Assembly (NCBI GenBank): GCA_030633145.1
Contig: DAOVTM010000094.1
Span: 1-10,682 of the forward strand
Direction: 5' to 3'
From: Desulfobulbaceae bacterium
Lineage (GTDB): Bacteria; Desulfobacterota; Desulfobulbia; Desulfobulbales; Desulfobulbaceae
Length of the DNA: 10,682 nucleotides
In this document: one piece after another, positions 1-9,300 of the stretch
Layout: the number at the start of each line of letters is the position of its first letter
Position numbering within the stretch: position 1 is the stretch's first letter
The notes under the pieces: generated by a model
What the model was told of the DNA's origin: nothing
Databases searched by the model: none
Seen by the model: only the letters and a program-made list of their open reading frames with translations
Position numbers and translations under genes: made by a program

Positions 1-52
1 CATGGAAAGGATTGCGGAAACCCTGGGCAGGGTGCTGTCTAAGCGGCAGTAA
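1..52 (+). CDS. C-terminal end of a response regulator / hybrid histidine kinase (partial, runs off the left edge)
   Basis: Only the last 16 codons and the TAA stop (50-52) are inside the window. They read MERIAETLGRVLSKRQ in the frame beginning at base 2. The identification comes from the second copy at the right end of the window, where the same tail is preceded by SSGYSTDPVMANF and GFKGRIPKPF. That is the beta4-beta5 region of a receiver domain with its conserved lysine (the K of PKPF), a form usual at the C-terminus of hybrid sensor kinases. This copy may be the end of an intact gene lying to the left, but that cannot be seen here. Confidence 0.6.
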   Translation, partial: MERIAETLGRVLSKRQ

Positions 53-73
53 TATTATGAAGAAGTGAGCCGG
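1..73 (+). repeat. Direct repeat, left copy (3' end of regulator gene plus about 20 bases after its stop)
   Basis: Bases 1-73 match 10538-10610 at 70 of 73 positions. The three differences are G/T at base 30, T/G at base 38 and A/C at base 54. Homology stops abruptly after ...GTGAGCCGG at base 73. Its left limit is unknown because the window starts inside it. The two copies flank the whole three-gene operon in the same orientation, about 10.5 kb apart. The divergence suggests the duplication is not recent. Confidence 0.9.
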
Positions 74-119
74 AGCCTGCGAGATGCCGTCTGTGGGAAC
101 CAGTGGATACCACGGTCAT

Positions 120-218
120 GGTGCGCACAGCGCACCCTACGCTTCTGTTTCCATGATGTTTTCTGAGTCTGCACTCGGAGTCTGCGCTTACCTATCTGTA
201 GGGTGCGCTGTGCGCACC
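120..218. repeat. REPIN-like element: two inverted REP hairpins with GTAG tetranucleotides
   Basis: Two perfect inverted 21-bp copies, at 120-140 and 198-218, are separated by 57 bases. Each copy is itself a hairpin: GTAG, stem GGTGCGC, loop TGT, stem GCGCACC. The right copy reads this way on the plus strand and the left copy on the minus strand, so the GTAG ends face inward. A GTAG or GGAG tetranucleotide beside a short GC-rich palindrome, arranged as inverted pairs about 100 bp long, is the published description of REP/REPIN elements mobilised by RAYT transposases. No RAYT gene is in the window, so the element would be mobilised in trans. Confidence 0.75.
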
Positions 219-301
219 AACAAGTGTTGCATGGCAGCAAGTGTCAGATAAGCGGAGACTTCGACTACTTTCTGGACAATATGAAGGATGCCAAAATATA
301 A
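167..301 (+). pseudogene. Possible remnant of a gene 3' end (weak)
   Basis: An open frame with no credible start runs from after a TGA at 164-166 to the TAA at 299-301. Its first part lies inside the REPIN. Its last part reads ISGDFDYFLDNMKDAKI, which has the composition of real protein and is unlike the low-quality peptide from the other frames here. It could be the tail of a gene truncated when the repeat or the operon arrived. I do not recognise a family, and chance is a serious alternative for so short a stretch. Confidence 0.2.
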
Positions 302-354
302 AAAGAAAATTTGAAACCCCTGTTGCTGCTATCAGTAAATACTTACACCATTTT

Positions 355-2244
355 TCATCTTTTGTTTTTTTCATCCTCAAACTGCTTCAACATTGCCTTA
401 TACGATTGAAAGAGTTTCTCCGACTCGGGATCCTGCAGGTTGAACTTTTGTTTCCTGAGAGTCTCGTCGCCGTTCTCCATTCTTTGTTTTCTGAGAGTTT
501 CTTCGCCTTTCTCCGATATATCTTCAATAAGGCACCCCAGGGGTTCAAATACACTTACCATTTTTTCCATTATTAAATTTTTAACCAGCATGAGAAGTTG
601 TTTGACTTCCTCGTCTTCCTCTGATAATTTTTTCAGATTCCCTTCGTACAGGGCATGCATGCGGCACAGACATAAACTCAGCTCTGAACTTCCAACCATC
701 GAGTAGCGTGAAGTGTCAACAATTTTCCTTGTTTTAAGGGTAACAATGGAGCTGTTAGCTTCCTGCTCCTTGAGTACTGTAAAAATGTACTTCCTGACGT
801 GTTCGCGCAGACAGCGGAAGATCCCGTCCATGACAAAGGGGTTCGGACGATTGCTTCTGATATATTCCTTTCGCCATCCGTTAAAGGTCTCAACCAGGGC
901 TTCTCCTGCCAGAGCCTTGAGGGTGTTGACCCCATTGGGTTTCCAGTCAACTGTCCATTCCTCTTTGGCATCGCTCTGGCAGAGCTGTGTTCTCAGGGCT
1001 CTCTTGGTATCAAAGAAATATGGCCCCTCTTCAAAAAGAAGAAACATGGATAGATGGTGGACAAGGTTCTTGTCTACTCCTTCTTCCGATTTATGCAGAC
1101 GCTTGATCAGGCCATATACCGGTCCATTTTCACAGTCAAAGGGATAGGTCAAGTAGAGGCGATGGGTAAAGAGAGTGTGAAAGATATCATTGCTGTTGTC
1201 ATAGGAAAGCACGCACATGTGTACCCGCGGGCCGGCAATAAAGATAAATTTAATGCCGCAGACCGTAAACAGGTTTTTCATGGATGCCATGGCCTCGAGC
1301 AGATGCTGTGGACGAGCCTTGCTCCAGCCGCAGAGCAGTTTTTTTCTCACCGTGTCATTTTTGAAACATAAATCCACTGCATCTTCCACTGGTTCCTTAT
1401 CAACCTCTGAGCCAGTTGCTGACAGGTCGGCTACTGTATCAAGTTCGTCTACTATTATGGTGGGGAGGGAAAATCGACTCTTCTTTTCAAATTTCTGTAG
1501 CCATTCCCGAAATCTTCTTTTTATGTATCCAATATCATTGCTAAAAGAGAGCAATATTCGTTTGGCATCATCGGAAGAACGTACTGTACTGGCATTTAAT
1601 TTAGCTGAAATTGAAATATTGGGCAATATTATCTTCAAAAGATCAAAGAGATTGAATCCAAAATTGGCACTTAATTTATTTTGTTCCGTTGCCGCATTGC
1701 TGGCACTTTCCTGGTATTTTGAGGCCAGAGCCATCCAGAATATTTCATCAAGTTCTTTTTGTAATTCGTCATGATCTGATTTGCTGCCGGTAATCTGCTG
1801 TTGATTTTTACGTCTGTGAAATTGCCTTTGTAACCAGTAAATTTTCGTTTTTTTCTCCGTAGCAGGTTGCTGACAAGCTTTTACGTTATCGTTTTTCTGT
1901 TTGAGCCAATCAAGCAAGCGACCCATAACCGCAATAAGAATACCCCGCTGGGTCGCCTCTTCATTATCGTGAACAATGCCGATTTCCGAGGCATCAAGTT
2001 CTATAAGCTCAACAGGTTGTCCGGATGGCTGATTTTTTTTATTTTTATACTCCTTCTTGAGCCAGCGCATTAACGTGGTTTTCCCCACCCCCCTAGGGCC
2101 GGAAATAAGCAGAGAGCCTTCCTTGAGCATGAGAAAATGGCGGATTGTTTGTGCGGCCCGGTCAAAGGGAACAAAGTTCTCTTTAACCTGCCAGGGAGAT
2201 ACGTCCCAGTTTTCCCGAAGGGGGATTTCAAATTTTGTCGTCAT
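355..2244 (-). CDS. P-loop NTPase (STAND/KAP-like AAA ATPase), third gene of the operon
   Basis: A protein of 629 residues if it starts at the ATG at 2244. A GTG at 2253 would add three residues and lies only 3 bases after the previous stop. I prefer the ATG, which has a partial Shine-Dalgarno sequence (GCGAG) 8 bases upstream. Walker A is GPRGVGKTT at residues 49-57. A mostly helical insertion follows, and then Walker B TIIVDELD at residues 262-269. FIFIAG at 333-338, after a hydrophilic helix, is in the sensor-strand position. The VDELD motif and the following order of strands resemble KAP- and STAND-type ATPases. The C-terminus (about 545-629) is charged and probably coiled coil, with a 12-residue tandem repeat. 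A hydrophobic patch near 195-215 is too polar for a confident membrane helix. The N-terminus is short, so no separate effector domain is visible. Partner specificity is unknown. ATPase identity is firm, and the finer family is inferred. Confidence 0.85.
   Translation of the reverse strand: MTTKFEIPLRENWDVSPWQVKENFVPFDRAAQTIRHFLMLKEGSLLISGPRGVGKTTLMRWLKKEYKNKKNQPSGQPVELIELDASEIGIVHDNEEATQRGILIAVMGRLLDWLKQKNDNVKACQQPATEKKTKIYWLQRQFHRRKNQQQITGSKSDHDELQKELDEIFWMALASKYQESASNAATEQNKLSANFGFNLFDLLKIILPNISISAKLNASTVRSSDDAKRILLSFSNDIGYIKRRFREWLQKFEKKSRFSLPTIIVDELDTVADLSATGSEVDKEPVEDAVDLCFKNDTVRKKLLCGWSKARPQHLLEAMASMKNLFTVCGIKFIFIAGPRVHMCVLSYDNSNDIFHTLFTHRLYLTYPFDCENGPVYGLIKRLHKSEEGVDKNLVHHLSMFLLFEEGPYFFDTKRALRTQLCQSDAKEEWTVDWKPNGVNTLKALAGEALVETFNGWRKEYIRSNRPNPFVMDGIFRCLREHVRKYIFTVLKEQEANSSIVTLKTRKIVDTSRYSMVGSSELSLCLCRMHALYEGNLKKLSEEDEEVKQLLMLVKNLIMEKMVSVFEPLGCLIEDISEKGEETLRKQRMENGDETLRKQKFNLQDPESEKLFQSYKAMLKQFEDEKNKR
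445..516 (-). repeat. 36-bp tandem duplication inside the NTPase gene
   Basis: Bases 445-480 and 481-516 match at 28 of 36 positions. In the protein they give consecutive units GEETLRKQRMEN and GDETLRKQKFNL near the C-terminus. The unit is a multiple of three and keeps the frame. It lies in a charged, probably coiled-coil tail, where copy number can vary without breaking the fold. Confidence 0.8.
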
Positions 2245-2256
2245 GCTGTTCACTCG

Positions 2257-3333
2257 CTAAATATCTTCTTTTTTCAGGGGAAAGGGGATCAAATTCCAAT
2301 GATCCTCTTTTTCATCTTTCAGCTTTGTTAAGTGACCATAAAAACCCTGCCAGCCTTCAAGGAGGTCAGAGTTGCTATAAAACCCCTGCCAGGGATCCAC
2401 ATAACAGGTAAAGCCGGTGTTGACAGAGAAACGACCCAGGATAAACTGAAGTATGGGGCTGCGCAGGACAAAATAGGGGCTTTCCTCATACCAGCGCAGC
2501 CGCACTAATCCCTCAATAAACAAGGCCTGTTCCAAACGGGGCTGTTCATAAAAGGAATAATAACGGGACCACCTGGCCTGCTGTCGATCCATGGGGCTGC
2601 CATAAGGGTTTTGTCCAGGAACCCTCATACAGAGTTCAGCCAGCAGATTTTTATAACCAAGGGTGTAATCTTTCAGAAGTCTTTTATCTTCCTCATCTTT
2701 CTCAATCGGAGTTGTCAGTTCGCGCAGACGATGGATAAGGCTGCCCTGGATACCAGCCATGGAGGCTCCTGTCAGCTTTGCAATACATGTTTCAAGGTCG
2801 TTCTTGCGGATATGTTCAAGCCACGAGCCGTGTCCCCCGGTCAGCCAGAAATGTTCTTTATTCGAGGCTGTATCGTTGGCTGAACAATAGAGGATCAGCT
2901 CATCACAACCATTGGCAATGCTGGATTGCATATCTAATATCTGCGAAAGCAGATGATATCCAAGGTAGTCGGCAACAAAGAGGAGAGGAGCCTTCGCCTG
3001 CAGTTCTCTATGTTTTTTAGCCAAATCACGGATATGCGATCTGAGTTGAAAAATCACTGAAGGGCGGGTGTTTCTGGATTTGGTCAGGTTGATCAGGACA
3101 GGCATTTCTCCTGGCTGGATATCTTCAATATCCGATGAAGAAAAGGCATGGACAATCTTCCAGGCCGGTTCCATCTCTTTGATACGATCAACCAAATATG
3201 CCGCCTCCAGGGGATTACAGTACAGGGCATAGGTGCTGTCCTTCAATTGGGACAGGTCATGGATATCCCGTCCCTCAAGGGAGACACAGGAAAATGCACT
3301 TAAAATGGTATTGTCAAGAGTCATATCATTCAT
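2257..3333 (-). CDS. Unrecognised 358-residue protein, second gene of the operon; possible degenerate NTPase-fold partner
   Basis: I do not recognise this family. The ATG at 3333 overlaps the stop of the upstream gene as ATGA, so it is probably translated by coupling. The ATG at codon 4 is an alternative start. There is no signal peptide, membrane helix or Walker A motif. Residues 34-150 alternate helices with hydrophobic strands (STYALYC, KIVHAF, MPVLINLT, APLLFVADYLG, ELILYCS), which suggests a Rossmann-like or P-loop-like alpha/beta core. PLLFVADY resembles a Walker B strand without its acidic pair. Near the C-terminus, FIEGLVRL...YFVLRSPILQFILGRF (272-302) looks like the winged-helix end seen after many archaeal/STAND-type ATPase domains. 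WQGFY occurs twice (314-318 and 328-332). My inference is a catalytically dead ATPase-like subunit working with the two flanking NTPases. An unrelated novel fold is the main alternative. Confidence 0.8.
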   Translation of the reverse strand: MNDMTLDNTILSAFSCVSLEGRDIHDLSQLKDSTYALYCNPLEAAYLVDRIKEMEPAWKIVHAFSSSDIEDIQPGEMPVLINLTKSRNTRPSVIFQLRSHIRDLAKKHRELQAKAPLLFVADYLGYHLLSQILDMQSSIANGCDELILYCSANDTASNKEHFWLTGGHGSWLEHIRKNDLETCIAKLTGASMAGIQGSLIHRLRELTTPIEKDEEDKRLLKDYTLGYKNLLAELCMRVPGQNPYGSPMDRQQARWSRYYSFYEQPRLEQALFIEGLVRLRWYEESPYFVLRSPILQFILGRFSVNTGFTCYVDPWQGFYSNSDLLEGWQGFYGHLTKLKDEKEDHWNLIPFPLKKEDI

Positions 3334-6300
3334 GGTCGGTATTTACGAACTCGGGACAGCCTGTCACGGGTTTGCAGGAGTCCGACAGCCCTGGCCTGGT
3401 TTTCCATATACATTTTGATGTCCTCGTCATTGGGCATTGAAGAATGAATAAGCTCTGCATAGATACCATCCCGGAGGGTAAAGACCATTCCGTCCCAGTC
3501 CAGGATAACGGTCTGGGTCTTGGGCAGGAGGATTTTTTCAATCTCTGGAGCTAGCAGCACAATATGCAAATCATGCAGCAACCGTTCAATACCCACGGCC
3601 GTGGCTTTGCCCTTGCCGGTCAAGAGCAGACCAAGTAAGGCCAGGGTTTCCTTTTCACCCAAGGCACCGATAATATCTTTTTTAAGAAACTTCATGACCT
3701 GATCTTTGCATGCACCTACCATCTCATGGGTCAACTCGTCCATGCTTTCTTTTTCTAACTGATCCGCTGCCAAAATGCAACTGAATTGGATGGCCGCAGG
3801 CAGACAAAAGGCCTGGCGAACGAGATAGTCGGCAACCGCATCTGAGACCCTGACACCAGCCTGAGCCATAGGCTTGCTAACCAGATTTCTGGCATTTTCC
3901 AGGCTGATGGCACCAAGCCGCACAACCTCAAAAAAATTGAACACACAGGCTCTGTGGTTATTGCTCATCTCCACCAGGGTTTTCAGATCTTTTTCCTTTT
4001 TCCTGATATTTTCTGCAGTATCCAGATAGGAGGCCACCACAAAACGAATCTTTTTCTGTTGATCCAGGCTGCGGAAAACACGGAAAACCTTTTCTCCGTT
4101 TTGGAAATCATACCAAAAAAACTGGTCTATTTCATCAAGGAGCAGTACCGGAGTCATTCCATGGCTGCTGCTGAACCCCATGATCAGCTTTTGTAATGCG
4201 TCCACTGCCTCTACTTCACTGTTGGTATCCGGCACGGGAAGCCAGAGAGCCTCGGCCATAGTGGTCAGGGTACTGCGATAGTCAGAGACTCCTTGCATAT
4301 CAATAAAGTGGCAGGATCGATTTTTGAAGCCCTGATCTCCATTCTGCAAGTACATGAGCAGGGAACTCTTGCCTATCCTGCGGCTGCCGGTGACAAGAAT
4401 GCTCACCTGAACAATACGTTTTACAATCTGTCGTATTTCCTCCTCCCGTCCATAAAACATATCAATGGGTGTTGCCTGAGAGTCTTTGTACCGCTTGAGG
4501 ATACGATCTTTCAGGGATGCACGTTGATCTGAAATGATTGTTTGCAAATTTTTTTTGGGTTCAGGGGATGCCAGCAACTGCGGCAACTCATCCTTTGTGA
4601 TCCAGACAAGATGGTCTTTTCCGGAAAAATGTTTTTTTCGGCTCTGTTCAAACCCGATAATCATGGTGTTTGAACTCTGGAAATTATCATCTGTTTCGTT
4701 TAATAACTGCCTGATATCTATGGAGTCAACCTTGTGGCCTGCTTTTCCAAGGAGCCGCCAGGATTCACTCCGCTCGGACGAACCGATTGTTTTCTGATTG
4801 AATATGGAGAGATAAATCCTCGACTCAAGTATGCTGCCTTTGCGTAGCTGTGTTGTATTTGGAATGAAAATTCCCTTCTGATGTCCAAGCCAGTCCCAGA
4901 ATAACCGCATGGCCTGTTCTTTACCATCTGCGATAGCCCCGAAATCCTCTATCCTTGCCATAAATCCCAAAAAATCGTTATGATTTTCAAACAACAACAG
5001 TTGCACCGTCTCCAAGGGAAGTTTCCATTCACGGGTATAAAACAACAGAGTACGCCAAAAGGATAAGGGCAGCACGGTGAGCGGCGGACTCTGTTTCTCA
5101 AAGAGTGCATCATGAAAGAACGCAGCTGTTTTGTCTGCTGAAAAAAGTTCGCATATCCATTGACCGACAACCGGATAGCGAACTGCAAAACCGTTGTCCA
5201 TGGAAATGATGTTGATAAATTCAAGATAGCGCAGGTCATCCTCATCAAGAACCAGGGCAAGGGAGGTTAAGGGGTGGTCTTTAGGAAGTTCATTCAGGAT
5301 GGCGGCAGAGGTCAGTACTGTCAGCCCAGAGAATGCTGTTGTTTGCCCACCCTTTTGAGCCGAAGCACAGGCCCAGAGGCCAAGAAGAATGGTGTTGAGG
5401 CCACGACCCATAAAACAGTTCATCAAGAAGTCCTGCAAGAGTCCCTCCCTGGCCATGTCCAGACCTCCCCCTGATTTTTCCAGGTCTTCAAAGGAGAGAT
5501 CCGGGATCAGAAGAGCGGTTCTGTCCTGGTTCCGCATCAGATTGATATTTTGATGTACATTGATATCCATGCCCTCCTTGAAGATGAATATCTCCCGCTC
5601 GCCAAAGGCAAGCGTTGCACTGCTCCGTTTTATCTGTTCCAGCCATTTTTCCGCATGGTAGGGAATACAGGCAATATCATCAACATCACTTCCCCTGTTC
5701 CAGCCCTCGGGATGAAAAAACCTGATCCCCTGACGGCTTCCGCTGACCTCTTCGTGTATTCTGGTCAAATAAGGGATAATTTCCTCCTCGGTCATCACCT
5801 TAATATCAGTGCGGAGAAAGACAAACAGACGCTTGACCCTCCAGTCACCATCGGCATGGTGTCCACGCATCAGGCTACGGGTGAGGCTGAGCATTTTTTC
5901 CCGCTGAGCCGCCTCTTTGGTGAGCAGGTTGACGACCTCGAATTCCCGGCTGCCAAAGATCGAAAATTGCCCCCCCACCTGAATCTGCCATTCTATTAAA
6001 TACGTTCCCTGCTTTTTATCCGGCTCCCGCAGACTCAGGATAAAATCTTTGGAAGCGTTCACTTCCAGGCCGTCAAGGGATTCAGTATGTTTTTGCTCAT
6101 CTTGAATCAATGGGCAGGAACAGGTGATGCTGATTTGCTCAACAAGTGACTTTACGCCTGTGTTGATGATTCTGATCCGCAAATCCGTTCCACCAGGCAG
6201 CATTTTGACACTCTGGGGTACCAGGACATCAATCCGTTCCGCTGGATTTTCCGGTGCTAACACTTTTTTTTCTCTGTCAAGCCATATCAACCAGGCAGCA

Positions 6301-9300
6301 ATGATTCGATTGCCAAGGATCTGCCAGTGTCCCTTTGGCTCGCTTTCACGAATGGCCGCCTGTAAGCTATCATGTAAACGAATAAGAAGAGTGTATCGCT
6401 GGGACGGAACATGCTCTTTGTTAAGTTCACGCATGCTCTCCTGTATTTTTTTCAATACCTCTTTGATAAACGGGGGCTGATCGCAAAAGGTATAGAGTTG
6501 ATGGTAAAATTCTTCCCATTTCCCGGATTCTATCCTTGATTGTTTTTGGCTTGGCCGGGGGAGAATTAAACGAATATAGAGACGGAGTCGTTTTTCATTT
6601 TCCGGCAGATCTGGGAGATTTTTTCTGTACAACGTGAGGAATTCCCTAAAATTACTTTCCCCGGCAATAAAACGGTCAAGGGCTTCCCAGAGTTCCAGGC
6701 CATTTGGGGGGAGGAACCAGCGTCCATACCTCTGAAAAAGTTTCTTTGCCCTACCGTAGTTGGTGCTGCCCAGAAGCATGAACAGCTTATCTGCCGTGCT
6801 GATCACGGCATAGCGGCGCAGGCCAATGCCACGAGCCATGACGGCCACAAACATACGTTCAAACCAGCGCGGAAAAATATTCTTTTGAGAATCTTGATAA
6901 AAAGTAAAAAACAGGGTCAAGACCTTTTGCAGGGCGGGATGCCAGGGATTATCTTTTTCCGCCTTGTCTCGTGAATGCCACTGGTCATAGCGGCAGACAA
7001 TAATTTGCAAAAATTCACGGAAATAGAGCAGCTCAAGCCGCAGTTTCTGCGCTGAGGAGCTTGCCTGGGGCATTCTCGGGTATATCCATTCCGGTACCTT
7101 CGGTACCTTTTGACCTTCCAAGACACAGGTATCTTCTTCGGCATGACAGAGTTGACTCAAGAGTTCAATCCGGGCAATGACCGGAAAATCATGAAAACGT
7201 TTCTGCAGCAAGGCCACACATTCCTCTTGCCCGACCATACTGGCATCTCCATGACCAAGGAGTTTATGCCCCTGGGAGCGCATGAAAAGGCGAAGAAACT
7301 CAATCTGAGCGAATTTTTTTACATCAGAGCTAAGCAGACTATCCAACAGGCTGGCAAGACGATGATAATCGCAGTCCGGGGAGTTGGAGCCACAAAGATG
7401 GTCAAGCTGTGTGGCTGATCGCTGGGGATATTGTCTTATGAATTCGGGCGTTAATAATTTCCGGCTGGCAGCAACAAAATCATGAGGCAGATTTATGTCT
7501 GGCACCTCTGTTGCATTGCAATGCCGCAGAAGCAGGAGCGCACCGTCCACGGCACCAACAAGAAGATACGGCACAGTGTCCAGGTCAATAAAATCTTTAG
7601 CACAGCTACTTATACGGCGATCAAGGATCAGGTGCTGTTCATATTTTCCCTGCGTGTTCAGGGTCAAAATCTTACCGTCCAGGGTCACCACTGTAAGCTG
7701 TTCTTTTCCAGGTCCGGCAATGATCTCGACGATACGACTGTTGGTCTGATAATACCAGCGCAGATGACCACTGGCACTGAAACACCAGATATCACCGTGT
7801 ATGCCGCCAATCAGAAGCAGTGATGCCGGAGGATTTTTGTTTTCAGGGTCAACGGTTGTTGATGGATCGGGGATCGTTACTATACTGGTTAAAGAACGTT
7901 TGAGGCTGACGATTTCCGTACATTGTTTACCCACGTCAAGGACATTCCACCTCCCTGTCTGCAGACACCAGATCAGTGGTTCGTGGTTTTGCTCCCCATG
8001 GGAGAGACAGAGACTCGGAATAGTCGAATGAATAGATTTTTCCGCATCCTGTCGGTCATCATCGCACAGGTTGTGTATTGTTGGCGGTTTATCCCACCCG
8101 CGTGACCAGGCCAGCTTAAGAATAAGACTTTCCCCCTGGGGGGAATGAGCCGTGACGATGAGCTGGTCAAGGTGAACCCGCAGGGCATCAACGGAGCAGA
8201 ATTTCAGCTCTGGGATTTCCACAAGGGAAAAACTGCCTTCTTCTAGATCAACACTAAGGAGACCATGGTTGATGGTACCGACAAAGAGATTCTCCTTGAG
8301 GGCGGCTACCCTTGTGAAACGAACCTCCTCAGGATGGTTGATGTGTCGCGATTGAACTTCAGAACAAGGGGGCGGGTTGAGCAGTTGAAAAAGGGAAAGG
8401 ATATGATTGCCCAGGCGGACAAGCATGGGCTGGCTGTCTTCGGCAGTCTCAAGCAGGCAGCAGTCAAGAACCGGCCCTTCCCCCTGGAGTAGGGTCAAGG
8501 GGGTGTGATATCCAGAGGAACGGGCAACGAAATCACGGGTGAGGACACTGACAGGATCATCGGCCATCCACTTATTGGGATTGAATAGCTCTGGATTCCG
8601 GTCAGCGTAGAGTTCATACAGCCTGGGGTAAAATATTTCCAGCCCCCTGTTCCAGTTTGCTCTGCCATATTCAAGGGTTTGTTGCAAAAGAGCGGCAATT
8701 GCCTCGGTACCGGGTATTTTTCCAGATCTGGGGGTTCGGGCAAGCCGGTGGAGGAGATAGGGGAAGTTTTTTTCCGTCAGCTCAAAATCCTGAATAAGCT
8801 GGGGTGAGGTAAATGCTTGTTCCGTTGCGGCCCAGATTCGGATGTATTCATTCATTTCCGACTCGGCAGAGGTTTGCCGGAGCCGGGCAAGCCAATCCCG
8901 ATCAAGGCGTTCAAGAAAACAATCGTGGTATTGCCGGTGCCGGGCAAGTACCTTGCCGATGAACAGACAGCCATTATTGGTCACCACTGCCACGGTTGGT
9001 CCCAAATCTGTTGATTCTTCCAGATAAAGAATTTCCTGGATATAGTCGGGAAAACGAATCTTGCGTTGTGACTGCCACTGTTCATTACTGTCCAGAATGT
9101 AGGGACGTAAATAATAGTCTTCACAGGCCACCATAAGCATAAGCCCGTCATCCGGCAGTGGTGCAAAACAGAGGGCGGTGATTGCATTAGGCAGGGAAAC
9201 AGGATCAAGTTCACGGGTGCGGATAGTCCCGGCTTCCTTTCCCGCTTCTGGTTCACAGGCGAGGATACGCAGTTTCCATGGTGTTGATGTTAGAGCAAGG

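Larger units (their letters stand above)
53..354. other. Non-coding interval downstream of the operon
   Basis: This stretch lies between the stop of the left regulator tail and the stop of the last operon gene, so the two transcription units converge on it. It contains the end of the direct repeat (to 73), a weak hairpin around 91-117 (GTGG..CC / GG..CCAC), and the REPIN-like element at 120-218. It also contains a short open frame at 167-301 that reads like a decayed gene end. I see no classic GC stem followed by a T-run for either converging transcript. The REPIN hairpins are the most stable structures and may serve as the bidirectional end point. Confidence 0.6.

Noticed and set aside
91..117. 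Small hairpin after the left regulator tail as a terminator
   Set aside because: The stem has mismatches and no T-run follows on either strand.
241..576. 111-residue plus-strand open frame
   Set aside because: Most of it is antisense to the end of the third operon gene. The peptide is phenylalanine- and leucine-rich, as expected from the complement of a charged coiled-coil tail, and it has no ribosome binding site.
1597..1660. Possible membrane helix in the third gene's product (LFDLLKIILPNISIS)
   Set aside because: The hydrophobic run is short and broken by D, K, N and P. It is more likely a buried strand and helix in the insertion of the NTPase domain.
1217..1774. 185-residue plus-strand open frame
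   Set aside because: It lies wholly antisense to the Walker B region of the NTPase gene and is serine-rich, low-quality sequence. The minus-strand frame carries recognisable motifs.
5232..5351. GGQTT and LVLDEDD in the giant protein as a second nucleotide-binding site
   Set aside because: GGQTT lacks the GxxxxGK[ST] lysine, and only about 35 residues separate the two motifs, so they do not form a Walker A/B pair.
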